A DNA stretch of 64,000 nt from Seriola aureovittata (Eukaryota; Chordata; Actinopteri; Carangiformes; Carangidae): positions 23,550,501 through 23,614,500 of the forward strand of contig NC_079377.1 of the NCBI RefSeq assembly GCF_021018895.1, read 5' to 3'. A program made the position numbers and the translations under genes. Of the stretch, positions 48,541-61,749 are shown one piece after another (within the stretch, counting starts at the first letter, position 1; each line of letters opens with the position of its first letter). A model generated the notes under the pieces. It saw only the letters and a program-made list of their open reading frames with translations. It was not told where the DNA came from and searched no databases.

Positions 48541-50930
48541 TTTCTTGCTGCCGCTGCCCCAACACCACCTGCTTCTTCTCACTGAAATGTGCAGATTAAT
48601 TGGTAAGATTTGTGCGTGCAGCGCTAACAAGCTCAGCGTCACCTCGAATGTAAGAATATACACAAGGAACAATTATTTAAACAATTGTTGGGGATTTTTC
48701 TCACTTTCTTTTCTTTTTGTAAAAGGGTGTTGGATTCATATTTTCTCCTTTTCACCGCTGGATTTTATTCACTTCTCTCCAGCCACTAATACTGCTCTTT
48801 CTGCAGAGGACAGTAGGCCAGATGAGAGCTGGAGAATACAGATGAGAGAAGGTGAGAGTGGAGGTCAGAAAACAGACACTGCCTACCAAGAGCGTTAATC
48901 GCATTCTTCACGCCGGTGCCGGCCGGCAGGGAGCCTGCTATTTAGGAGCATTTTGCTTTTCTTTTTTCTTCTTTTTTCCCCCCAGCCTGGAAGCACAGTG
49001 AGGAATTTAGTCTTTGACCCCAGCGTCTAAAGCATATTCATCTCCTTTTGTCTTGCGGTGACCAACTAGCACTGTTTCCATAACAATAACTAGCAACGGC
49101 GCCTTCATCAAGCGCTGGGCAATACTTCATTTGCATTTTTATTTTTTAAATGAATTATTCAATCAATTGCAGCTTTGGACATCCCAGGCGAGACAATTTA
49201 TGGATATACAAGAATGGCAGCAGGGATGGGAGGAAATGAAAATTAGAGCAAAGACAGAAAACGGAGTAGAGTGAATGTAGAGGGCTAATTTCATTACAGA
49301 CAGGGATGATTGACAGACAGGTGTCACCTGACCCTGCAGCTCTTTATGTAAATGCTGTTCTGTACAACGTTGTTCACATGTACTTATTGCAGCAAACACA
49401 ACAACCTTTAAAGACAGGAAGCTCTCAGCAGCGTGAGTCTTCCCGTCTGAGTCCTCAACAGTTGTAGTTCATGTGTGGCTGTGGTTTCATGCAGTCAGCA
49501 GAGATGCAATAACTTTAACTGAACTAATGGCATCATGCTGGTCGTTAACACAGCGGAGGCTTTCTTGACTTGCAGTGTGCAGTTCAAGGAACCTGTTGCA
49601 CATTAAATTGCAAGAATAACATAATTATATTGTATAAACACGTGTTCCCAAAGCATTTAGTCTTACACTGACCCTTCAATGACTGATCTGTCAGTGGGTT
49701 GACTGTGGGGAATATACATGATAGATCCTCAGCTGTTGTATTTGTTTGTTTACGGGTGTAAAAAACTGCAACTTTCTTATTTAGACACTCCATGCCTGGT
49801 AAAAAAAGCCCACGCTGGTCAAAAATCCTGCTAAGAGCCACTAACATCTGACTTTTGCTGCCAATGGAAAAGGGTCCAATCGGCAATCACACCCGGGTCA
49901 AATGACTCGGCAGTGGACGTGGGTATATATCGGCTTTGGTGTAAAAAGGGTATAAGCCAAGGTAAGTACTGCACATGACTAGCACATGAGAAGTTGGTGG
50001 AGCGCCCCCTTTTATCTAAGCAAAAAAAAAAAAGACAATATACCACTGAAGTACATACTATAGAAGGACTGAGAGATATCTACAGAATGAGCTGTTGGTA
50101 ACAGGGTCCCGTGTGTCACGTTGTCCTGAAATGACATTTGTGATGGTTTTTAAAGGGGACCGAAGACACGAGATGTGTGTATTCAGCTTTCATGGTCCCT
50201 CGGTGCGGAGGAGTGGAGGGCGTGAATAGATGAAGACAGGACAAGGGCAGGTGCTGACTGAATGCTAACCAGTGACCACCGACAGTTTACAGGTTATATA
50301 ACAGGCAGCTATGGACAGCTGCACGGAAGCTCGAACGTCATGAATACAACTTATGATGATATGTACAAAGTGCTTTTTTCTTTTTTTTCCCAAAAGGGAG
50401 AAAATTGATTTGTTAAAACATATGATTTTTGTAGCGGTTGCAAAAATTTTTGAGCTGTGCTGTTTTATTTTGGAGATCTTGCAGTTACCACTGCGCTGCA
50501 CAGCAAAGAACGGCCGGACAATCATCTGTGTGCTGTGGGCTGGCATTTATTTTATTTCCATCCACAGGACAAATCTTGTTAGTTTCAACCTTATCCTATT
50601 TCACACAGGAACAGGAACTTTTATTTCCCCCGTGTCAGAATATCAGGATATATTTGCTGCTGCTGCTGCTTCAGTTTGCAAACTGAAACTGCATCATTTG
50701 TATTTATGAATTTGAATTTGAAAAACAAACTCAGTGGTTTTCCTTACTTGTTATAAGCACGATTAACAGGAATTACAATTAATCACACCAGACTGGAGAC
50801 TCTGTTATAAATATATACCTTCTGGCAGGATACTGATGGAAAACCAGAGGCTGAAAATAATGACTTTTATTTTTGAGACATCTTAATTGACTGGTGGTTT
50901 GGGCCTCTGATCAGCAGAGCCCACTGTGCA
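48541..50930. other. Intronic sequence, with one assigned element inside
   Basis: Apart from the dispersed repeat near 49785..49953, no gene was found. A T/C-rich patch lies at about 48955..48985 and a poly-A tract at about 50021..50032. Confidence 0.4.
49785..49953. mobile_element. Non-autonomous element, copy 2 of the family at 19833..20175
   Basis: The core 49845..49924 matches 19852..19930, both containing CACACCCGGGTCAAATGACT and GACGTGGGT. The end GGTGTAAAAAGGGTAT parallels the GGTGTAAAAAGGTTAT end of the first copy. The interior between core and end is much shorter here, so this copy is internally deleted or belongs to a shorter subfamily. Confidence 0.62.
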
Positions 50931-51105
50931 TTCTGGGCATGTCCAACTAGGAGGGGACCTTGAGGCAGACCCAGAGCAAGCTGGAGGGACTACATATCCC
51001 ACCTGGCCTGTGGATGCCACAGGATCCCCCAGGAAGAGCTGGAGGACAGAATGTCAGCTTTGTTTAACCTGCTGCCAACACAACCCAGATAAGGAGTTTT
51101 GGATG
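50931..51105 (+). mobile_element. LINE 3' coding end, degraded
   Basis: GGGCATGTCCAACTAGGAGGGG, GGCAGACCCAGAGCAAGCTGG, GGGACTACATATCCCACCTGG and GGATCCCCCAGGAAGAGCTGGA follow in order the C-terminal coding end of a fish LINE. From memory the intact protein motif there is GRPRTRWRDYI with a later PPEELE. Several frameshifts are needed to read it, so it is dead. No upstream reverse-transcriptase domain is present. Confidence 0.6.
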
Positions 51106-54100
51106 AAAAAATGGAGCACTCACAGTGTCAGTGTGAAAGATAAATGTAATTGTTGAAAGTACTTTCTTGCCTGTCTACTAAAAAAAAAAGTAACATCTTA
51201 ACTTAGTCTGAGTATTGTGCTTATTATTTCCATTTCACTTCTAGCCTCACTCTACCTGAAGCGACTCCTGCGGAGGCTGCACTGTCTGCTTGAGTCGTAC
51301 TTCATTTGTCTTCTAAAATCTAAGCTGACGGACTGAAATGGCTTTTCATAATGCACCATTTCATTTGGAGAAGCAGAGACGGAGATGTTCTGTGCTTCTG
51401 CTTTGCGATTGTGAGTAACTCAACGTGATGTTATGAGCCTCATGTTTTTCTGACTGTTTTTTTGTATCTCCGTGTAATTAGAGTCCATATTTTATAGATG
51501 TCATGTCTCTTTGCAATTAGAGTCTCTGCATTATGGATGCTGCCTGTTCATGTGAGCATGTGGAAGGAAAAATACGACGCGAGCTGTGCACTTTTGTTTT
51601 TGGGCCAAAATGGAGGATGCGCCTGCAGGGCAGCGGGAGCCTCGCCTTGCTCTACTTGGGCCCGCAGCCATGCATTATTGAATGTGGTCCTCTGCAGGGG
51701 GTGCAACACGCACCCTCACACACAGTCTGAGAGGTGGGGAGCGAGGTGCACTGCTGCTGCTGCTGCTGCCGCTTAGTAAATTAGTCTGACATCAGTGGAG
51801 GCAGAGAGTGAAAGGAGGAGAGATGAAGAGGTGAAATGCTGAGACAGAAATAGTTGGAAAAGAGACTGAATTTCTGCAGTAATGGTCGGCTTTTTTAATG
51901 CTACTGTATTTACCTGTTCACCTGTTTCTGCCTCTGTCCCTCCATCATACCTCAACTCCATTCTTTCTCAATAACGATTGGTGATGTGCCCCTGAGTGCT
52001 GCTCAGAGACCGTGACCGGAAAACTGCCGATGTACTGAGGAATGAAGTGGCTTTTCTCCTGAATAGGAGTTTATATATAGACCTCAAATTCCTTGGAGAA
52101 GTAAAGTTGTAAATTGTGTAGATAAAATCATATTTGAAAAAAAAAAAAAAAAAGGTGTGTGTTCACTCTGATTGGTGGATGTTTTTCAACCAGGATTATT
52201 GTGTGTATAATTTAAGGCCCAACAAAGAAGTTGAATCCATTTCCTGCCTCTTCTAACCCGCGTTGTTAAGATTTTCACTGGGTCTTCTCACAGTCCACAG
52301 TAGTTTGTAATGGGCACCAATGTAGGAACATTTCAAGCTTAAATGTTAGTAAATGAGATGGAGTCAATGCTAACTAGTTGTATTTGCAAACTTATCTGCT
52401 GCTACACCCTGAAAGCCTTGGTTGCATAGCGTCTCTGCAGTCACAGAAACGTGTACTCCATCACATGCTGGTGGAGCATGAGGTGCAAACAAAATGGGGA
52501 TCCTTTCTTCAAAACATCCAGGGGCGTGTTAGTCCTTAAAGTACGTACAAACCTTTCTACAACACTGTTTTTATTGTTCTTTTAATCTGTCACCTAACTT
52601 CATATTCATTCGTTGTACTGATTTCCTCTGTATCAGTTCTATAAGTTCCAAAAATCATATTTCACATCCCTGTGTTCTTTTGTCTCTTTGGCAAGTCTCT
52701 CCTTCCCCACAAACCCGTGTCCTCCACCCATCCTTCATCATCATCCCCTCCTCTTTCCAATTAACTTCTACTTGTGCTTTACCTGCTTCCTCCATTTGTT
52801 CTGTGTCTCCTCTCCCACCTTATTTCCTCCCATCACTCCTCCAATTAACCTGCTTTCAATCACCCCGCCAGCTGAAGATATTCCAAGCACCTACCCTGAC
52901 TGAAATTATTGACACGAGTGAAGCAAGCTGCACCCAACATCCGCTGATAGCAATCTCTTTCTCTGCCTTTGCAGGGGCACTTGTTCTACTTCTGGTACTC
53001 ACACACTCGGGTGTTTGCGCAGACAACAAATGCACACAGTACAATCTCACACACACACCCACTCCTTTCCATGTCATCAATCCTAATCATTCTGAATCAT
53101 TCTGATTAAATGCACCTGCTCAATGGATGTAAGAGCAAAAGGGGAAAGAGATGGGCTTCCTTTGGAAGAAGAAATGACTACAACCATTAGGAAAGATGAG
53201 ACACTGGCCAAATAGCCCTCATTACATGTGACTGCTTTCTGACATTATGGGCAATATGGAATGGCTCTTTTGCCTCAGTAACACTGATCGATATCGCTGT
53301 GTCCTAAACTCAACAATTACACCTGAGCGTTTAAAAAGCTTAGCTGGCTATTCTACAGTGGGGGGGGGGAATCAATACATGAAACTGGGCTATGAAGTCA
53401 TGTATTAAAGCTGCTGATAGATTGGGCTTTTCCCTTCAGTCCCTTTGCTGTGCAGTAGGCCTGTGTGTTAAACAAGGGGCTGCCTGGTCAGTTCAGTCTC
53501 TTTTTCCAAATTGCTTTTCCCATTAATTGTGCCACTGGCTGAAATTCAAACAGCTGACCATTGATTTGGGTGTTATCTCTGCACCATAATGCAACAGCGC
53601 ATCTGTGCCACGCTGTGCTCTTAGTTGTTGCTGATCCCTGAAGGACTGTAATGGGAAACATGCTCCTCGACTATCCAAACAATTTTACACTTACGCATCT
53701 GCATCAGAAAATTTGTGGAAATTATGAAAATCTGAAGGACAGAAGATGAGGAAATAAAAGCACTGAGAGGCAATTTAAATGGCCTTTTTTAATTTAGTGT
53801 TGCACAGTGATGTGTGGCGCTTGAACGGATACTGAAAAGGACAAATGATTTTGCTCAGTGTTTTCCTAATGTTTCTTGTCATTTCTGGTAACTTCTCATC
53901 TTCAGTAGCTAACTGAACCGATTTTTTTTTTGTAAAATTACATTTAATTTGTCGCTCAATCAATTTACAATTTAGTGAAGAATCCAGCTACATTGTTTAA
54001 AACACAGATAACGTATCTAAAAAATCCCACTTGAAAGCCCACGACCGGCCGTAGGGAGGCTATATGACAGCTTGTTGCATTTTTCTGTACCTTACTTTGA

Positions 54101-54539
54101 AAAATATAAACATATTTTTCTGCAAAACCATTATCTACAAGAAAAAAAAAAAAAGGCCATATTATGTAAATTAACAACATATCCTCATTACGTTAACAGA
54201 AAATGTAATCCGGTCACAATTGTGCTTCCTACAAAATGAATTTGCTACAGATTAGTTGTGTATATAAATGTAATTTGTGGGAGACAGGGTTGTATGAAGA
54301 CAGTTTTCAGTACCTGACAGTTTAATACCTTTTTTATAGACAGAGTGGGGAGATTCAATGCCCAGCAATGGCCAATGATCAGTGCTTCTTTACAGTGTCA
54401 GTAAATACGTCACAATTGTTGCAGCAGTCACTGCTTTCAGCAAAGTGCAGGACATAAAACTCAACCTCGATAGCTCCTAATTAAAATGTCCTACCTTAGA
54501 AACTGAGGCTTCTTGTGGCCCAAGAAAAGTTCCTGAAGT
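51106..54539. other. Intronic sequence, nothing firmly recognised
   Basis: Contains a (CTG)6-7 run near 51751..51770, poly-A at 52138..52153, a pyrimidine-rich patch at about 52680..52870, and a G-run near 53361..53369. The 141-codon frame at 52680..53105 reflects the pyrimidine-rich patch. No gene or repeat family was assigned. Confidence 0.4.
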
Positions 54540-54662
54540 GGAAAAAAAAAAGTCTTTGGTTGCAGCTTGTCAAAGCCAGTATAATATAAACTTGTTCCTC
54601 TGCCTCTTCATCTTCTCTCCCCCTCTTTCTCTCCCTCCCTCTCTCTCTCTCTCTCTCCCTCT
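54540..54662. repeat. Poly-A and (CT)n low-complexity patch
   Basis: An A run at 54542..54551 and CT/CCCT repeats at about 54616..54662. Confidence 0.85.
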
Positions 54663-56631
54663 CGTTATCTCTGGACACTTCGGCGCGACAGATGCAAAAG
54701 TGGCACAACTGAGTACAGACGTGAAACCTTAGCATATATTGTGGGAAAATGTGGATGAGAGTTAAAAGGAGGAGGAAGTGATAAAGGCACAGTGAGGCAG
54801 CAGAGACACGCTGGGCTGTGAGTCTATTACACACCATGTAGCTGCCCAAATAAAAGCCTAATGGAACATCACCGCACTTTGGCTACAAGGGTCTGAGCAG
54901 ATCTGACAGTACGGGAGAGCGGCACCTTGTCGGCAGACTCATACACACTCCCTGTTGTCTCAATCTGTGACACACATAATGCACTTTACTCAGACATACG
55001 TACTGTATGTAGGCTACATATACACGTGAAAACACAGCTCATTTCAGTGAGTTCAGTAATTCTATAATACCAAAGGTTAAAATCTTGTCCAGAACATACA
55101 GTACACCAGGATCTAAATCGATTTCCTTCTTTTTTCTTTTCTTTTTTTTTATGTACAATGAAATGTAATTTTACTTGCTGACATATTGGACATGTGCAAC
55201 CTTTAACTCACGTAATGGCCAGGGAAAGGTTAAGACAGGGTTAATAGACTTGAGATTATCCAGAGGCCAAAAAGAGCTGAGATGTAAAATCATCATGTAA
55301 ATTCTACAAATCAACTCTTGTACAAGCAAGGAAATCAATGATGGGGGGGGGGTTAAAACCCTTTGACACTTTTCTGACAGGTAAAAATATTTACGTATGT
55401 TTATAATAATAAGATAAAGATACAGATTGAGAAGTTTGTAACTATGCAAAGCTGCTGAAGCTCCACATAGAGGCCCATACAGCTAATTAGTCTTTATATC
55501 GCCCTCATCATTAAGAGTGTTAGTGTTGTGATAACCTTTGTGGGCAGAGGCGGTTGGTGTATGTGTGTGCTGTGTATGTTTGTGTCTGTGTTTAATTGCG
55601 TCCACTGGGATTTCCAGTTTGGCTCCACAACAGAATTCCCCCAATAATCAAGCTCCCAGAAGCACCGGTGTCTTACACTAATAGTCCATAGGCCTTGAAT
55701 GCCCCCTCACCCCTCCCAAAACACACACAAGCACATCTCTGCTTACGCACCCCTCGCCTATTCACATTTCTTTAGAGCCTGCTTTTACCCCGAGCCTATG
55801 TTTTTGTGTTTATCCAACCCAGCCTACCACATTTTTGTAAGCTCTTTTCAGTGCAACCTTCTGTACAGACGCTCTGTCACTGCTTTTCACGTTGACACCC
55901 AAAGTGCACTTCAGCTCCATTGCAAGCAGCTTAGTGAAAAAAATGTAAAAAAGAAAAAAAAAAAAAGAGGCACACATTTACTCAAGGCAATGAAAGCAAC
56001 ATGGCACATCAAAATGAAAAAGCAAATCTTCTATTCAGTACCGCAGAGACGAGCGCGCTTGTGGAGCGGCTGAAGATTTCAGCACCAAGGACAGCGCCAC
56101 TGCAATGCGTAATCAAAATGCCTTTCTATTTTACTCTAGAGTTTGGGAAAGAATTGCAGAGGCAGTGATCTGTTGAAATCAGGTGGTACATCCCTTTTTG
56201 AATATAGTTTCTTTAAAATAAAATAAATAAATAAAAGTTTAATGCAGCTGTAAAAGAGAGAGTTGGCTGAAAAAGTGCTACAGAAAAGTAGTAGTCGGTT
56301 ACTGGAATAAAGAATCACTGGTTGAATAGAAAACATTTTGAAAGTGGCAGCTTTAACCTCCCATACCTCACTTTTTGAATGTCCTTGTTCCTAGAGTTTT
56401 CCCCACGAGGAGTCTATTTCATGAATGCAGTGCCAAAGGGTACAGTCACTCACTTGTAGTAGTATCTAGCCATGTATACAGCTTTGCTTTCACGTGTCCA
56501 GGTTTTAACATATTTGGATGTAACACTTGTTCTTCCGACCCAATACAATGGAAGTGAGAAAAATTTTTGCTTTGTGACGCTTGCAGCACTGTGTCAAGAT
56601 GTGGACATTAAATCAATTTACATTAATTAAC
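54663..56631. other. Intronic sequence, nothing firmly recognised
   Basis: A poly-T patch lies at 55142..55149, a G-run at 55344..55351, an interrupted GT stretch at about 55557..55590 and poly-A at 55953..55966. No coding evidence. Confidence 0.4.
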
Positions 56632-56822
56632 CATAATCACTACTTTTCCTAACCATTACTTGAACCTAAACCTAATCTTATCCTGACCATAGAACATTTC
56701 TTCACCTTTAAAAATTAATGATTTATGTTATGGAGACTTGCTTTTTGTTCCAATAATGTCACTGTATAAACAAGTTTAGGTCCCCACAACATGAGTAATA
56801 CCTGGACCACACACACACACAC
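56632..56822. mobile_element. Dispersed teleost repeat ending in a CA run
   Basis: CCTAACCATTACTTGAACC and AACCTAATCTTATCCTGACC lead to GTTTAGGTCCCCACAACATG, then TACCTGGACCACACACACAC. This order of telomere-like CCTAACC words, GTCCCCACAA, then CA repeats matches from memory an abundant fish repeat. It appears degraded, with no open frame. The ends are approximate. Confidence 0.5.
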
Positions 56823-58520
56823 CAGGAAAAAAAATAAAAACACACACCTGTGACTATCAATTAGCCACACAGGCACAGAAGCAAACACACATCACATGGT
56901 GTTTAAAAATAGGGGCAGCTCAGTCGTAACATGTCAAAACAAATCCTTCACTTCTGAGACTGTTAAGGTGGGTCTGACCTCTCATCTCCATCACTTCTTG
57001 ATTCTAAAGCCCCTCCATCCCTCCCTTCATCTCTCTCTCTCTCCCTCTGTATTGTTCCTTCCTCCTTCCCCTCCTCCTCCTCCTCCTCCCTCTGGGTGGG
57101 ATGGAACAGGAGCTGTGATCTCTGTCACTGTTTGTTGCATTTTTTCCGAGACAAAGAGGCCTTTGTGTTAAGCACTTGCTCTGTGAAGGAATTTCACAGA
57201 GCCGTACTGTATATCCCCGGGCTTCGGTTGCCTTTCTCTCTGTCTGTAATTACCGCATGCTCTTTGACCACAGTGACTACTGTACCCCATGCAGCTCCAG
57301 AGACCCTGTCAATCTCCTTATTTACAGCCAGCTCTTAGGAATGCAGCCATAAATCATCAGTGCTGGTTTGTCCACAACCAAACAACATCAACACGGGGCC
57401 AGCACAAAGATCCTGTTTATGGTTCAGTGACGTTTTATTACATTTTATTCAATCACACGTAAATAAATGAAAAAAAAAATCTACTTTACAATATTTATGT
57501 TTCATATTACATCCTATATAATCCCCTTCTTGGTAACTTGCATGTCTTTTGAGAAATACATAGTACAGTACATGATGTTATGTTACCAGTTGCTTCATGT
57601 GGGAATAAAGAATGAACTATTTTTATTTTTCTTACTTGTCATGCTGTCCCAGTGGGATACAGAAGAGACAGATGTTCATTCTCATTAAAATGTCTTAGCC
57701 TCTTGGGTAGAACAAATTTAGCCATGAGTCTATCATTCGGAACAGTTGTTTATTAATACAGTCTGAAAACCTAAAGTTTGGTTGTCTTTGTTCCCTGGCA
57801 GTTGACATTTCTGTCTGCAAAGTTTGCTATAAATCCAGTGTCTGTGCGCTCAGTGTATGTGTAGGTGCTGTGCTGTAGATAAATGTACTGGACGCATTTT
57901 GCTTTTTAATTTGATCAATTTGAGAAACATATAAGGCGACTGACAACAGCCATCACTCTGAAGCAACCTGGAATGGGTTGAGTGTGTGCATGCATAGGAA
58001 AGTGTCTGTTTATGCTATATGACAGTTGTTGGATAATGAAACTACATGAGGCTCTGTTAGCTGAGATTAGAGACCATTTACACTGTGCTAATGCTAAAGA
58101 CCCTGCTCCCACATTCATCGAAAACGGCTGGGGAAAATGTTAATGGCCTGTTAGCCTGCCCATTTAGATTAGCAGATAACAATGCTAAATCTGATGACAG
58201 CGAGGCTAACGAATATGACTGCGGAAAATGACACTGCTAATATCATGTCTGTTGAGTGTCACTGTCAGAAATGCATACAGCCGAATAGTATTTTCTCTCA
58301 CATCTCATCAGGGGAAATCACTGACTCTGTGATTCCAAATGCTCATACATTAGTGTTAATTCATGAGATCTGGAAACCTGGACCATTGTTACTTTCAAAC
58401 ACTTTGCTTTTTATCTGATAAAGTTATCATGCGTGATTAGGTTTGAAGTTTACATTTAATCTGTGCTTCATGGATATCAGCCATATCTGAAGTTAAACTG
58501 TGGAGCGGGGGAAAGTACGT
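56823..58520. other. Intronic sequence, nothing firmly recognised
   Basis: A (TCC)n run lies near 57069..57090. The repeated GCTAATGCTAAAG / TTAGCAGATAAC words at 58085..58210 are unassigned. No gene was found. Confidence 0.4.
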
Positions 58521-58795
58521 GGGGTGATTGATAAGTTTGTGGCCTGAGGTCGAAGGAGATGAGTTATACAGCTCTGGCTTCATGCACAAGTTTGGAATTA
58601 ATAACTTTTATGGTATTTCTATTTGGGGTAATTGGAAAACTGCAAATCAGCACCGTCAGTGATGGTTAACGTCGGCCTTCCTGCAAGGGCTTATCACCCA
58701 AGGAGGTCCATGCGGACCTGGTGGCAACACTAAGGATGCAAGGGCGCTCTTTCTTACAGCATGGTGAGGAAGTGACCTGCTGAATTCAAACATGC

Positions 58796-58832
<37 letters not shown>

Positions 58833-58880
58833 AAGCCTGGAGGATGACCCCCGTCCTGCAAGCCTGCTACCTGCAATTTT
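58521..58880 (+). pseudogene. Broken mariner-like element: N-terminal transposase remnant with an internal GA microsatellite
   Basis: The segment opens with a mariner-type 5' end (GATTGATAAGTTTGTGGCC). From 58685 it reads KGLSPKEVHADLVATL, which matches the N-terminal helix-turn-helix part of mariner transposases. In a second frame at 58764 it reads VRK*PAEFKHAERE, matching the family's VKKWAAEFKRGRE with the tryptophan codon turned to TGA. After a GA run (58797..58834) a third frame reads ESLEDDPRP, the next conserved motif. Two frameshifts and a stop make it dead. The catalytic domain is missing. Confidence 0.75.
58797..58834. repeat. (GA)n microsatellite inside a mariner remnant
   Basis: GA repeats with two AAAG interruptions sit exactly where a transposase would encode RGRES from GAG AGA-type codons. 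This suggests the array grew from that seed. Confidence 0.9.
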
Positions 58881-60729
58881 CAATTACGTGAAACAGAAAT
58901 ACCACAAAGTGCTCCTGAAGTGCTCCTGCTACAATGCTTGCTTGCTTCCTGAAACGTATCCATTTTTTATACAGTGCAAAAAGCCCATGCAGTCACTACA
59001 GAAGTGTATGCAAATCACAATGCCTCTGAATGCTTTATTCTCTCTAGATGATGAATGAGGGATACAGTCGTTGAACAGTTTCTGTACATCGCTGCAATTA
59101 ATGACGCAATATTAATGTGGTGCATTGTTAATGTTAATAAGTATGTTGGCATGTTCTAACACTATAATCTATCATAACGGTCTTTATAGTATTTTCTCCA
59201 TTTTTATGTTCAGCAGTAAAATGCAGTTCAGTCTGCAGTTTTTTTTTTCTTCTATAGTAGTTAAATGCTTGAATATTGATGTATTTACCGTGTGCCAAGT
59301 TTTACATTCAGAAGGGCTACATGCGTCATTTTCCATAAAAAATGTTAATATCTGTGTTAAACAAAGGAGCACATGGGTTCAGTCACAATGGCTTCATATC
59401 TGTACGAAGGATAAAGCTATGGGGAAGAATTAGGAAGAGAAAGGTTCAAAGCTTCCAAAATATACAGAAGTGGCTGGAGAAATATTCTGTTAATTAAATT
59501 ACCCATTCCTCCAATACACAGTATGTGAGGTTGATGTTATGGAATTCGAAATGAATCAGCCCCCTCCCCTTATATCCTGCCTGCAGGCTACAGGTGAGGG
59601 CTGAACGGCGAGGTCCTGCGGCTGTGTTGGAAATGCACTTCCAGTCCCTTGTTTCATTTTGGATGAATTCCATCCGGCCCCATTTTCAGGGTCACCGGGC
59701 AATCACGGCATGTTTTCTTAACGGTCCGACAGTTCTGCTTCCACCAGTTTTCTGGTACACTAAGCATGTTTTTTTTTTCTTCTTTCGCTCTTCCACATAC
59801 GTTTCAGCCTCGATTGCTACAGTTTCCCAAAAGCTAAATGGAGGATTTTCCAAGAAAACATCGGGGAAAAAAAAAAAGTACAAGTAGAGTCGTCCTCGTG
59901 AGCTGAGGAAATGAAAAGGTTACACAACCAATTACACTGTACATTGCGTCATGTGACATCATTAATTTTCCTATGGACTTCCATGTGGTGCAATCATTTT
60001 GACTGCCAGGCCGGGATGTTGTCAATGCTGACATTTGCATCAACGCTCTGGAGTTGTTAGCTCTGTCTGTTTAGTATGAGAGCGTTCACATGCAGACTGA
60101 GATAAGAACAATAACTGTTCATTTTCTCTGTATTAGCAGGTTTAGCAGTGCTGCGACAATCTGCCTACAACTGCTTTTATAAAGGTCAAACTCCCCAGCA
60201 GCTACAGACCGACACAGACTTACAGATGCTGTGGCAATACGAACGGTAGATCTATTTAAATGTCTGAAGTGCGATGACAATGCAAAGTAATATACAACCG
60301 CTACCAAAGTTTGATTTGCAGCTAGGACATCCCACTCCGAGATCTAATTACTGACAGAGAGGAAGTAGGTGTGGAAGACGGAGAGAAAAATAAAAGACCA
60401 TCTACTACCACCCATTAAACCGTTCCCTGGCACGATGAGAGGCACCCGCTCGCAGTGATGGGTCACACCACCTGATGGGGTTTGGAGCCAACGGCAGGCT
60501 GTCAGTCCACTGTGAGGGCTGAATGGAGGACAGATGAACCGATCAGTTATCTGCCGTTAGCCGGCATCATGACACATTTCACCAGGGTGACTAATGGGAA
60601 CGCAACCAGAGTGCGATCCGATCGCCAGTGGGCAGCAATAAGTACAGGTGTGAACGCACCCAAAGACTCATTTAGGACGCATTTGAAATCCGATCACTCA
60701 AGATCGCATTCTGAGTGGTCTGGGCCACC
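58881..60729. other. Intronic sequence, possible old repeat at about 60560..60729
   Basis: GTGCGATCCGATCGCCAGTGG, GGTGTGAACGCACCCAAAG and GTGGTCTGGGCCACC phrases at 60608..60728 recall a dispersed teleost repeat, without definable ends. Poly-T at 59768..59777 and poly-A at 59867..59877. The rest is unassigned. Confidence 0.35.
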
Positions 60730-60730
60730 C

Positions 60731-60783
<53 letters not shown>
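60730..60783. repeat. (CT)n microsatellite
   Basis: A CT run of about 54 bp with one TTT interruption. It begins directly after the candidate dispersed repeat. Confidence 0.94.
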
Positions 60784-60788
<5 letters not shown>

Positions 60789-61640
60789 TACATTGACAGG
60801 GGACCTTCTGTCATAGTGCAGGCATTTGGTCTTCACAAACAGAAATGATGTACGTGACGTCTCACAGCCTCACTTCACCTATATTCACACTTTAAACTAA
60901 TTACTGTGACTAAGTGGATTCATTCAGTGAAAGTGTGTCCATGTTTTGATCTGAGTAACTGTAACTGTACTGGGCTACCGGTTCCTTAGATTATGCGCGA
61001 GACGACTTCATTCTAATTTCAAATGCTGAGTGTAGATCTGAGATGCAGGAAAAAGCTGCAGGTTTATATCCACCGTGCTCGGTTTAAAATATGCACTGCA
61101 CATTTGGCGAGCCATAATTTCTGACTTCATTTTCCAAACGTCACCGTGACCTTTCTCATCTCTTTCACGTCTTTTTGCTCCTTGTCACGTCTGAATGATA
61201 TCGTTTGTATTGCCCATAAAGTACAAATTTATATGTTTCAAATACCACTTTGTTTTCCTCATACGCCCTATTGTTAAATCACGGTGTGCTCAGGAACATT
61301 CGTAGCGTGTGAACCTCATTGCTTACTGCCGTGCTGTGAAGTCATGTCGAACATCAACCTGTGAAACTACGGGAAAAACTGCAGCATTGACAAGCATCAG
61401 CAAAGAGGTTTTCAAAATAAAAGGAAATAAAACAATCCCTGCTGCCAAATTTGCTCTCATAGAAACACTGACAATTCAGTCAGATACGAATGTGGAGGAC
61501 TGCTGCTCGAACGAAGGTGCGACTCGATCCCTCAAATGGAGACAGTACTCACCGTCACACTGCGAGGTGACGTTTCAGAGATCAGACAGCTCCACAGCAG
61601 ACAGATGTGTGTGTCTGTCTGTCTGTGAAGCATTGTCCTG
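60784..61640. other. Intronic sequence, nothing recognised
   Basis: A 125-codon plus frame at 61309..61686 has ordinary composition until its His-Thr tail at the CA run and shows no domain I recognise. Confidence 0.4.
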
Positions 61641-61665
61641 CACACACACACACACACACACACAC
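61641..61665. repeat. (CA)12 microsatellite
   Basis: A CA run on the plus strand following GTCCTG. Confidence 0.92.
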
Positions 61666-61749
61666 TGCTTTACTGCTGGGGCCTAAATGCCACATTAATG
61701 CTGACTTGAATGAGCGTAATGATGCTGTCTGATTAAAATCAGGGAGGAT

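Noticed and set aside
51751..51770. CTG/CAG trinucleotide repeat
   Set aside because: Only six to seven units, within the range expected by chance and not in a coding exon.
52680..53105. 141-codon plus-strand frame
   Set aside because: Begins in a pyrimidine-rich patch, with no motif or splice context.
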